The translations under genes were made by a program, and so were the position numbers. The notes below the pieces were generated by a model. The model did not search any database and was not told the DNA's origin. It worked only from the letters and a program-made list of their open reading frames with translations. Shown in pieces: positions 1 through 7,766 of a stretch of DNA of 64,000 bases. The stretch is from Myxococcus stipitatus DSM 14675 (lineage in GTDB: Bacteria; Myxococcota; Myxococcia; Myxococcales; Myxococcaceae), in assembly GCF_000331735.1 (NCBI RefSeq), contig NC_020126.1, forward strand, positions 2,666,001 through 2,730,000, given 5' to 3'. The stretch's first letter is position 1; each line of letters begins with the position of its first letter.

Positions 1-155
1 GTCCCGTGGATGCGCACCATGACCAGGCCCGCTTCACCTGGCACGCGGGCATGCCCGGGGGCGACAAGCCGCTCGTGATTGGCTTCGACGTGGTGGTGCT
101 GGCGAACGGCCGCATTCGCCAGGTGTTCGGCTTCCTCGACGCCGTCCCCGCTTGA
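1..155 (+). CDS. C-terminal end of an NTF2-like/SnoaL-type protein (5' truncated by the window)
   Basis: The window opens inside a reading frame that ends with TGA at 153-155. The visible 50 residues alternate hydrophobic strands (LVIGFDVVVL, then GRIRQVFGFLD) in the pattern of the last two beta strands of SnoaL/NTF2-like folds, where a phrase such as 'DGRI...F.F.D' is typical. These small alpha+beta barrels include isomerases, hydrolases and ligand-binding proteins, so no specific function can be given. The start lies outside the window. A hairpin follows about 40 bases downstream. The family call rests on a short stretch and is tentative. Confidence 0.55.
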   Translation, partial: PVDAHHDQARFTWHAGMPGGDKPLVIGFDVVVLANGRIRQVFGFLDAVPA

Positions 156-194
156 GGCTCCTGCCTGGGCACTGGGGCCTTGGTCGAGCAGACA

Positions 195-223
195 CCCCTG
201 AGGGTGGTTCCTCACCCTCGGGG
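195..223 (+). terminator. Hairpin downstream of the NTF2-like gene
   Basis: The arms CCCCTGAGGGTG and CACCCTCGGGG pair with one bulged base around a 6-base loop. No T-run follows, so it may be a weak or Rho-assisted terminator, or an mRNA-stabilising hairpin. Confidence 0.4.
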
Positions 224-270
224 AATCCCATGCATGACGTGACAGGCATTGTGCTGATGTAACAAGAGTG

Positions 271-300
271 TTGACACGCTACCGTGACTCTGTCTGAATT
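271..300 (+). promoter_or_regulatory. Candidate sigma-70 promoter for the glycine-rich secreted protein
   Basis: A perfect TTGACA at 271-276 is followed after 18 bases by TGAATT at 295-300. It would give a leader of roughly 150 bases before the ATG at 455. The interval 156-454 holds no other recognisable gene. Confidence 0.45.
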
Positions 301-454
301 TCACCTCGGGTGTGCGGCGTCAACACCGCGTCCTGAACAGGCACTCGCGGTCGCGCGCCGCCCCCGTCTTCGTACCGAGACACACGAGAGCCAGCGCCGG
401 CGAGCGTCGCCGGGCGCGTTCCTCGGTCTCAATGAGCAGAGGGGGAGTTCAGCG

Positions 455-3298
455 ATGGGTAGACGGAGCAGGATGCTGTTGTCATGCCTTGCCGTGATGG
501 CCATGTCGGGGGTGGCCGCGGCGGATGTGGTGATTCTCAACCCAGGGGAGTTCAAGGGTCAGGTCTCGTTCGGTTCGCAGACCCTCAGCAAGTTCTACTT
601 GCTGCTCTTCTCCTCGACCGGGCAGATGTCGTTCAAGGAGTTCACGTCCAGCCCCTACTCCATGACAGTGGAGAGCGGTCAGTCCTATCAGCACACGATG
701 CGAGCCACGCTGGCGCAGTCGGGCGGCGCGCAGTCGTACCTCGAGGTGGAGCGGTACAGCCTCTTCCCGGTCGACAACCAGGTGGGCCCGACCACGGTGG
801 ACTACGTCTACCCGTCCATGGCCAACATCAACGCCTCCGTCACCGTGACGGGCGGCACGCTCTCGAGTATCGAAGTCACCGCGACCGCGAGCACGCCGAC
901 CGAGAGCTTGAAGGCGTGGGCGACCCGGTACCCGAGCCCCACGCCGGCCACCACGGCTTCGGCCACGATGTCGATGGTGGCCCTGGGCCAGGTCACCGTG
1001 ACGGGCAAGGCCTCCGTGGTCACCGCCAATGGCACCGTGGTGCAGCGGGCGCTGGCCGCGCAGGTCGTCAACCTGCTCACGGGGCCGGCGAACGTGAGCT
1101 GGACGGAGAACCTCCCGGTCCCCGGGCACCTCGTCGGGACCGTGAGCATCGCGCCCACCGCTCCCGTCAGCTTCCACCAGGTCTGCTTCCGGGGCGTCGC
1201 TGGCACGGCGACGGCGCTCGTCCTCGGCGAGCGGCAGGTGTCCGCTGGCGGCACCTACGACCTCGAGCTGATGCCGGGGCAGTACGACGTCTATGCGCGC
1301 ACCGCCATCCAATCCGAGGGCCAGTACTCGGAGACGAAGGCCTATCGCGTCACCATCACCTCCGGGGCAACGCTCACCCAGAACTTCGCGGAGGCCGTGG
1401 GCACCGCGCAGGCCCCCTTGCTCGTGACGGGCATGTACTCCAATGCGGACCTCGCGGACGCGGAGCTGCTCCTCAAGCGGCAGGACTCCGCTTTCGTGAC
1501 GGAGGCCCTCGACGGAACCCTGACGAACGGCCGGTTCGACTTCACGCTCCCTCAGGGGACCTGGAGGAAGGGCAAGGTCTGGCTGAACTTCGACAACCAA
1601 ACCAACCCCGCGGCGCCGCCCTACGCGACCGTGGTCCGCGTGTACGAGGCGGGCGGCACTCCTCCGCTCTCGGTGCCCGCGAACAGCACCGTGAGCTTTG
1701 GCACGGAGACGCTGAAGCTCGTCAAGACCACGCTCTACTTCGACGTGCGTGAGGCGAACCCCACGGACCCGGAGATTCCCCTCCAGGGGGCTTTCGCCAC
1801 CTTGCGACGGACTCACTTCGACGGAACCCCCGGGCGGTATTGGGAGTCGGAGGCCACCGCGGCGGGCGGTGATGTCAGCAGGACGCTGGCCCCGGTGACG
1901 GTCATCTCGGAGCCGGGGACCTACACCCTGACCGCGGGAGCCACCATCAATGGGTCCTACTCGGAGTTCAGGGGCGGGACCATGACGGTCGCGGAGCCGA
2001 CGACGACGCCCGCGGGCTCGAACGTGTCCATCACCCCCATCGACAAACAGGACCTCAAGGTGGAGGTGACCTTCCCCACGGTGACGACGGGAGGCCTCAC
2101 CACGGTGGCCGAGCTGCCGATGGGGCCCGAGACGCCTCATGGGCTGAAGTCGTTCTGCACCGATGGCGCGAGCGCGGAGGGCGTCGACTGTTCTCCGCTC
2201 TTCTATGACATCGACACCACCGCGCAGTTCACCGAGGCGACGGTGTGTGTCCGCAGGAAGTTCCTGGGCGCCAACGCGCTGTCGTTCTTCTTGCGGCTCT
2301 ACCACTTCAACAAGAACACGCCTCCGAATGGCGCGTGGGAGGAGCTGCCCGCCCCCGTGGGGAAGCCGCAGGCGTTCGATTGCAGCGAGGACCCGACGGA
2401 GTGTGGCTGCGTCGATGAGGTGGCCTGCGGAATCGACAACACGGTGGACCCGCCGGTGAGTGTCATCCAGGTCTGCGGCGTCACCACCAGCTTCTCGCCC
2501 TTCGCCATCCTGGAGAAGGGGCTGGTCTTCACCAACACCGTGGGCGGCGTGGAGTACCAGGGGCCGACGGGGCCGCTGGCGCCGCGGACGTGGACGGTGC
2601 CGAAGACGGGCGAGTACCGCATCACGGCCACGGGCGCGAGTGGCGCGAGCGCGGTGGCCGGACTCGCGGGTGGGTGCGGCGCCAAGGTCTCTGGGGTGTT
2701 CACGCTCCAGGAGAACGACACGCTGCAGTTGCTCGTGGGCCAGAAGGGGACCGCGACGACGTACAGCGCGGGCGGCGGCGGTGGCTCCTTCGTGGTGAAG
2801 AGTGGCAGCCCGCTGCTCATCGCGGGAGGGGGCGGTGGCCTGCGCGCGGGAGCACTGGTTCCGGGGCGCAGTGGGAGTGTGAGCACGTCGGGCTCGGCGG
2901 GTTCGACGCATGCCAGCTACCTGTCCGGGTTCATCGCGGGCGGGACGGCGGGCTTGGGTGGCGCGCGCGGCGCGGCGTATGGCTCGGGAGGGGGTGGCTG
3001 GTCCGGCAATGGTGCTTCGGATGGGACCTACGGCGAGGGCGGCTTCGCCTTCCTGTCGGGAGGAAAGGGTGGCGCTGGAAAGGCGTGCGGCGGTCTGGCG
3101 CATGGCGGCTACGGCGGTGGCGGCGCGGGGAATGGCTGCTACGGCGGTGGTGGCGGCGGGGGGTACTCGGGCGGCGGTGGCGGCCGGGTCGGCGGAGGCG
3201 GTGGCTCGTGGAATGTCGGCACGCGGCCTGAGTCCTCCGAAGGCGCGTGTACGCAGAGCGGACACGGGGTCATCACCATCGAAGCCGCGCATCGGTGA
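455..3298 (+). CDS. Secreted protein with C-terminal ALK/LTK-type glycine-rich domain
   Basis: A 947-aa protein of unknown role, probably exported or surface associated. I chose the ATG at 455 because GGGGGAG lies 8 bases upstream and the translation then begins with a clean signal peptide (MGRRSRMLL...AAA); the frame stays open further upstream but without signal-like sequence. Residues 25-690 are beta-rich with many Thr/Val strands and look like repeated carboxypeptidase-regulatory or Ig-like modules. From about residue 690 a lectin-like stretch (TWTVPKTGEYRITATGASGA, LQLLVGQKG, LLIAGGGGG) leads into about 170 residues dominated by Gly, the arrangement seen in the glycine-rich domain named after the receptor kinases ALK and LTK (PF12810). 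Cysteines sit at the domain's edges. The long frame on the opposite strand here is a GC-bias shadow. Confidence 0.85.
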   Translation: MGRRSRMLLSCLAVMAMSGVAAADVVILNPGEFKGQVSFGSQTLSKFYLLLFSSTGQMSFKEFTSSPYSMTVESGQSYQHTMRATLAQSGGAQSYLEVERYSLFPVDNQVGPTTVDYVYPSMANINASVTVTGGTLSSIEVTATASTPTESLKAWATRYPSPTPATTASATMSMVALGQVTVTGKASVVTANGTVVQRALAAQVVNLLTGPANVSWTENLPVPGHLVGTVSIAPTAPVSFHQVCFRGVAGTATALVLGERQVSAGGTYDLELMPGQYDVYARTAIQSEGQYSETKAYRVTITSGATLTQNFAEAVGTAQAPLLVTGMYSNADLADAELLLKRQDSAFVTEALDGTLTNGRFDFTLPQGTWRKGKVWLNFDNQTNPAAPPYATVVRVYEAGGTPPLSVPANSTVSFGTETLKLVKTTLYFDVREANPTDPEIPLQGAFATLRRTHFDGTPGRYWESEATAAGGDVSRTLAPVTVISEPGTYTLTAGATINGSYSEFRGGTMTVAEPTTTPAGSNVSITPIDKQDLKVEVTFPTVTTGGLTTVAELPMGPETPHGLKSFCTDGASAEGVDCSPLFYDIDTTAQFTEATVCVRRKFLGANALSFFLRLYHFNKNTPPNGAWEELPAPVGKPQAFDCSEDPTECGCVDEVACGIDNTVDPPVSVIQVCGVTTSFSPFAILEKGLVFTNTVGGVEYQGPTGPLAPRTWTVPKTGEYRITATGASGASAVAGLAGGCGAKVSGVFTLQENDTLQLLVGQKGTATTYSAGGGGGSFVVKSGSPLLIAGGGGGLRAGALVPGRSGSVSTSGSAGSTHASYLSGFIAGGTAGLGGARGAAYGSGGGGWSGNGASDGTYGEGGFAFLSGGKGGAGKACGGLAHGGYGGGGAGNGCYGGGGGGGYSGGGGGRVGGGGGSWNVGTRPESSEGACTQSGHGVITIEAAHR

Positions 3299-3444
3299 GG
3301 TGCAGTGGCGCGTTCGCGGTGAGCAGGGCTTCTCCCAGGCGGGATTGTGAAGTTGCAAATCAATCTCACTTGGGTAGACTTCCTGTCAGATGGAGGAGGA
3401 GGGTGGAGACGGGCCGTGGGAGGCTCCGTGCCACGCTTCGGCCA

Positions 3445-4467
3445 ATGTCACGAATCCAGTCCGTCGAGGCTCTGGAGGGCGTGGTGGGCTCACGTCCCCT
3501 GGGCGTGATGCTGAAGTCGTTGGATGCGTTGGACTCGCACTGCGTCCAGTTGTTGGCGTGCTCGTCGTTCGCGGTGCTGGGCTACGTCGATGTGGACGGG
3601 CTGGCGCGGATGACGGCGGCGGGCGGTCCGCTGGGCTTCGCGCGGGTCGTGGACGCGACGCACCTGGAGCTCCGGCTCCCCGAGCCCATCGCGCTCAACC
3701 CCACCGTGGGCTGCGGCCTGCTGTTCTTCATCCCGGGGCTGGGTGAGACGCTGCGGGTGAACGGGCACGCGACGTTGGATGGGCACACGCTGCGGGTGAC
3801 GGTGGAGGAGGCGTTCGTGCACTGCGCGAAGGCCATCATCCGCTCGGGCCTGTGGAAGCCGCCGGTGGCTTCGGCCTCGGCGGAGGCGGGGGCCTGGAGC
3901 GGGGACGCGGAGGTCCAGCGGTGGTTGTCGCGGACGCCGTTCGTGGTGGTCGCGTCCTGGGACTCTCAAGGGAACGCGGACGTGAGTCCGAAGGGAGACC
4001 CGGGTGGGTTCCTGCGGCTCGCGGGGACGCGGGTCGCGGTGCCGGACCGTCCGGGGAATCGGCGGACGGACACGTTCCACAATGTCCTCGAGCAGCCTCG
4101 GGTGGCGCTGCTGGGGCTCATCCCGGGCGAGGTGGGGCTCGTGGAGGTCTCCGGTGTCGGGTCGCTCTCCACGGAGGGCGCACTGCTGGAGTCGATGGCG
4201 GTGGAGGGGAAGGTGCCGAAGATGGCGCTGCTGCTGGAGTCTCATGCGGCGCGACTCCAGTCCGGGCAGGCCATCGTGGACGCGGGGTTGTGGGAGGCGT
4301 CCAGGCACGTGCCGGCGAGCCAACTGCCGAAGATGGCGGATGTGTTCATCGACCACGTGCGGCGCAGTCCGCAGAAGGGCGTGGCCGTGGCGACCCTGCG
4401 AGCCCTGGCCTCCAAGCGCATGATGAGCTGGGCGCTGGAGCACGACTACAAGAAGAACCTCTATTGA
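3445..4467 (+). CDS. Pyridoxamine 5'-phosphate oxidase-fold (PPOX) FMN-binding family protein
   Basis: A 340-aa cytoplasmic protein starting at ATG 3445 (MSRIQSVEAL). The second half contains the FMN-binding split-barrel signature of the PPOX family: FVVVASWDSQGNADVSPKGD, then VAVPDRPGNRRTDTFHNVL, then VALLGLIPG and LVEVSGVG. In the family these residues contact the FMN phosphate and isoalloxazine ring. The first half (residues 40-150) looks like a second, partly degenerate split-barrel half, so the protein may carry two barrel domains. Members reduce or oxidise diverse substrates, or bind flavin or haem; the substrate cannot be inferred. It converges on the next gene with only 15 bases between stops. 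Confidence 0.8.
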   Translation: MSRIQSVEALEGVVGSRPLGVMLKSLDALDSHCVQLLACSSFAVLGYVDVDGLARMTAAGGPLGFARVVDATHLELRLPEPIALNPTVGCGLLFFIPGLGETLRVNGHATLDGHTLRVTVEEAFVHCAKAIIRSGLWKPPVASASAEAGAWSGDAEVQRWLSRTPFVVVASWDSQGNADVSPKGDPGGFLRLAGTRVAVPDRPGNRRTDTFHNVLEQPRVALLGLIPGEVGLVEVSGVGSLSTEGALLESMAVEGKVPKMALLLESHAARLQSGQAIVDAGLWEASRHVPASQLPKMADVFIDHVRRSPQKGVAVATLRALASKRMMSWALEHDYKKNLY

Positions 4468-4482
4468 GAAGCGGCGACCCGC

Positions 4483-4893
4483 TCACGCGGGGATGTTGAA
4501 TTCAGGGCAGGGCGCATAGACGGTCACATCGATGTTCGCGCGCAGCTGGGTGATGAGTCTCAAGGTGTCAGGCGCGAGGGCCCAGCTCCGAGAGTGGGTC
4601 TCGACACCCGCGCTGATTCCGATGCTGAACGTCCGCCGCGTGCATTCATCCCAGCGCTGACGAGCCTCGGAGGGAAGGGCTTCGATGACCGCGCAGAGGT
4701 CCCGAATCGCCGTATCGGGGTCTGGTGGTTGGTCGAGAAGCTCGAAGGAGGCCTTGGTGCTCGTGTGATGGAGCACGCTGGCTCGACTCTCGAACGCCTT
4801 CACCAGCTCGACGATGTCCTGTCCTTCGATGTCGAGGTCGACGTTGAGGAAGTAGGTGACTGATTTTCTATCGGGAGGGGCGGGGGAGTTCAT
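4483..4893 (-). CDS. Hypothetical protein, DUF4279-like
   Basis: A 136-aa protein read from ATG 4893 (MNSPAPPDRKS) to a stop at 4483. The longer in-frame extension upstream is Pro/Ser-rich and looks non-coding. The sequence has the alpha/beta plan of small DUF4279-type proteins: an early strand (TYFLNVDLDI), a central helix region and a C-terminal strand-helix-strand (LRLITQLRANIDVTVYAP). No catalytic residues or signal peptide are visible. The DUF assignment is a resemblance only; the coding call is supported by codon bias and clean ends. Confidence 0.6.
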   Translation of the reverse strand: MNSPAPPDRKSVTYFLNVDLDIEGQDIVELVKAFESRASVLHHTSTKASFELLDQPPDPDTAIRDLCAVIEALPSEARQRWDECTRRTFSIGISAGVETHSRSWALAPDTLRLITQLRANIDVTVYAPCPEFNIPA

Positions 4894-5018
4894 CGGGGCC
4901 TCATGCGCCTGCTCAAGTCGTCTGCCCGAGCCTGCCGGGATTGTGTCTCGCTGCCTAGCTTCCTGGGCGGGCTGAGTCCGCACGGCGCTTGCGCCGTCTC
5001 CGTGAGAAGGGGGCGCTG

Positions 5019-6149
5019 ATGCGTGGACGACACATGCTGGGGGCAGGGGTTGTCGTGATGCTGGTCCTGGCCGCGGGATGCAGCAGCCAGCCATCGAGCC
5101 CCCAGAGGGAAGAGCAAGAGGTCGCCGCGATGTACACGCTGCCGGACCCACTGGGCCCACACGAGGGCACCTGGCTTGCCTGGCCCCACCATTACGAGTA
5201 CGGAAAAGACTATCGGGATGGACTCGACCCGACGTGGGTGGCCATGACGCGGGCCCTCGTGGACAGTGAGAACGTCCACGTGCTCGCCTACAACGAGCAG
5301 GAAGTGAGCCGCATCCGTGCGCTCCTGACCGAACAAGGGGTGCCCCTCGACCGGGTCGACTTCACGGTCCACGCCTTCGAGGATGTGTGGATTCGGGACT
5401 TCGGCCCCATCTACGTGCGGGACTCCTCCGGCGCGCTGGTCATCGAGGGTTGGGGCTTCAATGGCTGGGGCGAGAAGGAGAACTTCGTCCTCAGCGCCGA
5501 GGTCCCCAAGGCGATTGCCAACAAGCAGTCGCTGCCCTTCGTCGACTTGCAGCAAGACATCGTCAACGAGGGCGGGTCCGTCGAGATTGACGCGACGGGC
5601 ACCCTCATGGCGACCCGGAGCTCGACGCTGAATCCGAACCGGAACCCGGAGATGACGCAGGCGCAGATGGAGGGCTACTTCCGGAAGTACCTCGGCGTGA
5701 CTCGCTTCATCTGGCTGGACGGCGTCGCCGGCCTGGACATCACGGACATGCACATCGACGGGTTCGCCGTCTTCGCCCACGACAACACCCTCGTCACGAT
5801 GAGCGACGACGACCTCTCCGAGTGGGGCGTGCCGGACCAGGACATCGACACCCTCCATGCCGCGAAGAACGCCGAGGGCCAGCCGTACACGCTCGTGACG
5901 CTGCCGCTCACCGCGAAGAACGTGACGACGACGTGGGGGAAGCAGCTCGGGTACAAGGGCTCCTACGCGAACTACTACGTCGCCAACTCCGTGGTGCTGG
6001 TGCCGAACTACGCCGACGCGAATGACAGCGCCGCCAACGCCATCATCCAGAAGCTGTTCCCCGAGAAGAAGGTCGTCGGCATCGACGTCCGGAACCTCTA
6101 TGCCGAGGGCGGCATGGTGCACTGCGTGACGCAGCAGCAGCCTCGGTAG
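5019..6149 (+). CDS. Agmatine deiminase/peptidyl-arginine-deiminase family lipoprotein
   Basis: A 376-aa enzyme of the guanidino-group-modifying superfamily (PF04371), which hydrolyses agmatine or peptidyl arginine to a citrulline-type product plus ammonia. Visible family blocks: WLAWPHH near the start, VWIRDFGPIYV, the substrate-site EGGSVEID, DMHIDGFA and the terminal GGMVHCVTQQ with the nucleophilic Cys at about residue 369. I start it at ATG 5019, preceded by GAAGGGGG, which gives a lipoprotein signal peptide ending LVLAAGC (Cys 21). Cytosolic agmatine deiminases lack such a signal, so this copy is predicted to act in the periplasm or on the outer membrane, which favours a peptidyl-arginine or extracellular role. 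The substrate is not established. Confidence 0.88.
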   Translation: MRGRHMLGAGVVVMLVLAAGCSSQPSSPQREEQEVAAMYTLPDPLGPHEGTWLAWPHHYEYGKDYRDGLDPTWVAMTRALVDSENVHVLAYNEQEVSRIRALLTEQGVPLDRVDFTVHAFEDVWIRDFGPIYVRDSSGALVIEGWGFNGWGEKENFVLSAEVPKAIANKQSLPFVDLQQDIVNEGGSVEIDATGTLMATRSSTLNPNRNPEMTQAQMEGYFRKYLGVTRFIWLDGVAGLDITDMHIDGFAVFAHDNTLVTMSDDDLSEWGVPDQDIDTLHAAKNAEGQPYTLVTLPLTAKNVTTTWGKQLGYKGSYANYYVANSVVLVPNYADANDSAANAIIQKLFPEKKVVGIDVRNLYAEGGMVHCVTQQQPR

Positions 6150-6178
6150 GTCCTCTCGCGATGACGGGACAGGCTTCG

Positions 6179-6940
6179 TCAGGGCTGCTGCGCCGAAGTC
6201 TGTTCCGTCGTCGCCGCTTCGGACGACGCGCTCTGCTTCGCGGGCTCACCCAGGTCCAGGGAGATGCCGCCGAACAGCCCGTTCACGCCACCCACTCGCG
6301 CGAACTTGACGAAGGGGCCCATCGACACGAGCTCGCCGAGGGACAGCTGGAGTCCCAGCGCCGTATCCACGCCGAAGCCATTGGGGCTGAGGTTGACGTT
6401 GAAGTCGTACCAGACGTTGCGCAGGGTGCTGTCGCCGTGCGGGTTCTCGAAGAACTTGAGCCGTGCGCCCAGGCCACCGCCCCAGCCCCAGCCCTTGTCC
6501 AGGAGGCTGTCATCCGAGAACCGGTTGCCGAAGAGCTCCACCTGGATGGAGAGGGGTGAGTCCCCCACCGTGTCATCTCCCAGGCCGGTGGCGCCCAGGC
6601 TCATGATCCACGTCACCATCTTGGCCACCATCAGCATCCGCTGGGTGAGCAAGGGGAAGTCCACCTTCAGCGCGAGGCCGAAGCCCGTCCGCGAGCCAGG
6701 CCCCTCCGCGCCCAGGTACGCACCGGCCGCGGGCTCCAGGTGCAGATGCACCTCCGAGGCCCAGGACGTCTCCTCGCCCGAGGACACCGAGGTGATGGGC
6801 TCCAAGTCGAGCGTGATTCCTCCTGACTGCGCCCGCGCCGAGCCCGCCATGATGCCGAGACACAGCAGCGCGATTCGGCTCAGGTTCAGGGTGACGCTCG
6901 ACGAGAAGAGACGACGCACGGGCCAGGAGGCGTTTCCCAT
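6179..6940 (-). CDS. Exported hypothetical protein, probable outer-membrane/periplasmic
   Basis: A 253-aa protein from ATG 6940. The N-terminus is basic, then hydrophobic (RIALLCLGIMAGSARAQ), consistent with a signal peptide cleaved near residue 38. The mature part alternates short amphipathic strands with Gly/aromatic turns (GFGLALKVDFPLL, GWGWGGGLGARLKFF, WYDFNVNLSPNGFGVDTALGLQLSL), like a small beta-barrel. It ends in a Ser/Ala/Gln/Thr-rich tail without the usual terminal aromatic residue. Family not recognised. It is transcribed leftward, like the sirtuin gene just upstream of it. Confidence 0.7.
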   Translation of the reverse strand: MGNASWPVRRLFSSSVTLNLSRIALLCLGIMAGSARAQSGGITLDLEPITSVSSGEETSWASEVHLHLEPAAGAYLGAEGPGSRTGFGLALKVDFPLLTQRMLMVAKMVTWIMSLGATGLGDDTVGDSPLSIQVELFGNRFSDDSLLDKGWGWGGGLGARLKFFENPHGDSTLRNVWYDFNVNLSPNGFGVDTALGLQLSLGELVSMGPFVKFARVGGVNGLFGGISLDLGEPAKQSASSEAATTEQTSAQQP

Positions 6941-6950
6941 GAACCCGACT

Positions 6951-7718
6951 CTAGCTGTTTAACAAGAATGGCAGGAGTTCCTCGGCGCGCCCCAAGACCT
7001 CCTGGTCGAAGTCGGGATGCCGAGGCTGCATGGGCGTGAGGTTGAGCAGCAGCGTCCACGCCCCCGCGTACTTCGCGCCGCGGACGAAGCTGGACGCGGG
7101 CGCCACCGTCCCCGACGTGCCCACCGCGAGGAAGAGGTCGCACTCTCGAAGCGCGCGCTTCGCGGCCCACTCCGCGTCCACCGGGAGTGGCTCGTTGAAG
7201 AGGGTGACGTCCGGCCGAAGCGGCTGTCCGCATCGAACACACACAGGCGCCTGGATGTGCTCCTGGAGGTCTTCAAAGGGAGTCGTCCCACAATCGGGAT
7301 TGACGCAGCGGGTGTGCAGCAGCGAGCCATGAAGCTCGACGACCTCCCGGCTGCCTGCGCGCGTGTGCAGTCCATCCACGTTCTGCGTCACCAGCGTGAA
7401 GGACCGCCCCGGAGGCAGCCGTGCCTGCCACTGCGCCAGCGCGACATGTGCCGCATTGGGCGTCGCGGCTTGGAGGGGACCGCGCAGTGGACCGAACAGG
7501 CTCCACACCCGTGATGGGTCTCTCTCCATCATGGCCGCGTCGGGGACCTCCTCCGCCTCCGGACGGGTCCACAGTCCCCCCGGGCCTCGGTAGGTCGGAA
7601 GCCCCGACGCGACGGAGATGCCCGCGCCCGTGAGGACCACGATGTTCCGCCAATCGGTGGCTCCGAGCCTGTCACGCAGCCGCCGCAGCTCGTCGTCACC
7701 CGTCAGGGAATCCATCAT
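6951..7718 (-). CDS. cobB: NAD-dependent protein deacylase, sirtuin (Sir2/CobB family)
   Basis: A 255-aa sirtuin that removes acyl groups from lysines with consumption of NAD+ and release of nicotinamide. All hallmark motifs are present: GAGIS (31-35) of the Rossmann NAD site, TQNVDGLH (111-118), catalytic His 130 in VELHGS, zinc cysteines C138/C143 and C160/C163, and GTSGTV near residue 206. Two adjacent ATGs (7718 and 7715) could start it. Length and motif order are normal for bacterial class II/III enzymes. Its stop lies 10 bases before the start of the exported-protein gene, so the two may be co-transcribed leftward. Confidence 0.95.
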   Translation of the reverse strand: MMDSLTGDDELRRLRDRLGATDWRNIVVLTGAGISVASGLPTYRGPGGLWTRPEAEEVPDAAMMERDPSRVWSLFGPLRGPLQAATPNAAHVALAQWQARLPPGRSFTLVTQNVDGLHTRAGSREVVELHGSLLHTRCVNPDCGTTPFEDLQEHIQAPVCVRCGQPLRPDVTLFNEPLPVDAEWAAKRALRECDLFLAVGTSGTVAPASSFVRGAKYAGAWTLLLNLTPMQPRHPDFDQEVLGRAEELLPFLLNS

Positions 7719-7766
7719 GCGACGAGCCTAGATGAAACGGCCGCGCCACACGAAGGCGCCCCGGCT

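Noticed and set aside
482-3358. A 958-codon open frame on the minus strand opposite the glycine-rich gene
   Set aside because: Arg/His/Gly-rich composition without domains or signal. It mirrors the GC-rich third positions of the real gene; such shadows also occur opposite the kinase (42162-45053, 963 codons) and the ABC genes (52498-55560, 55443-57539, 57536-59890).
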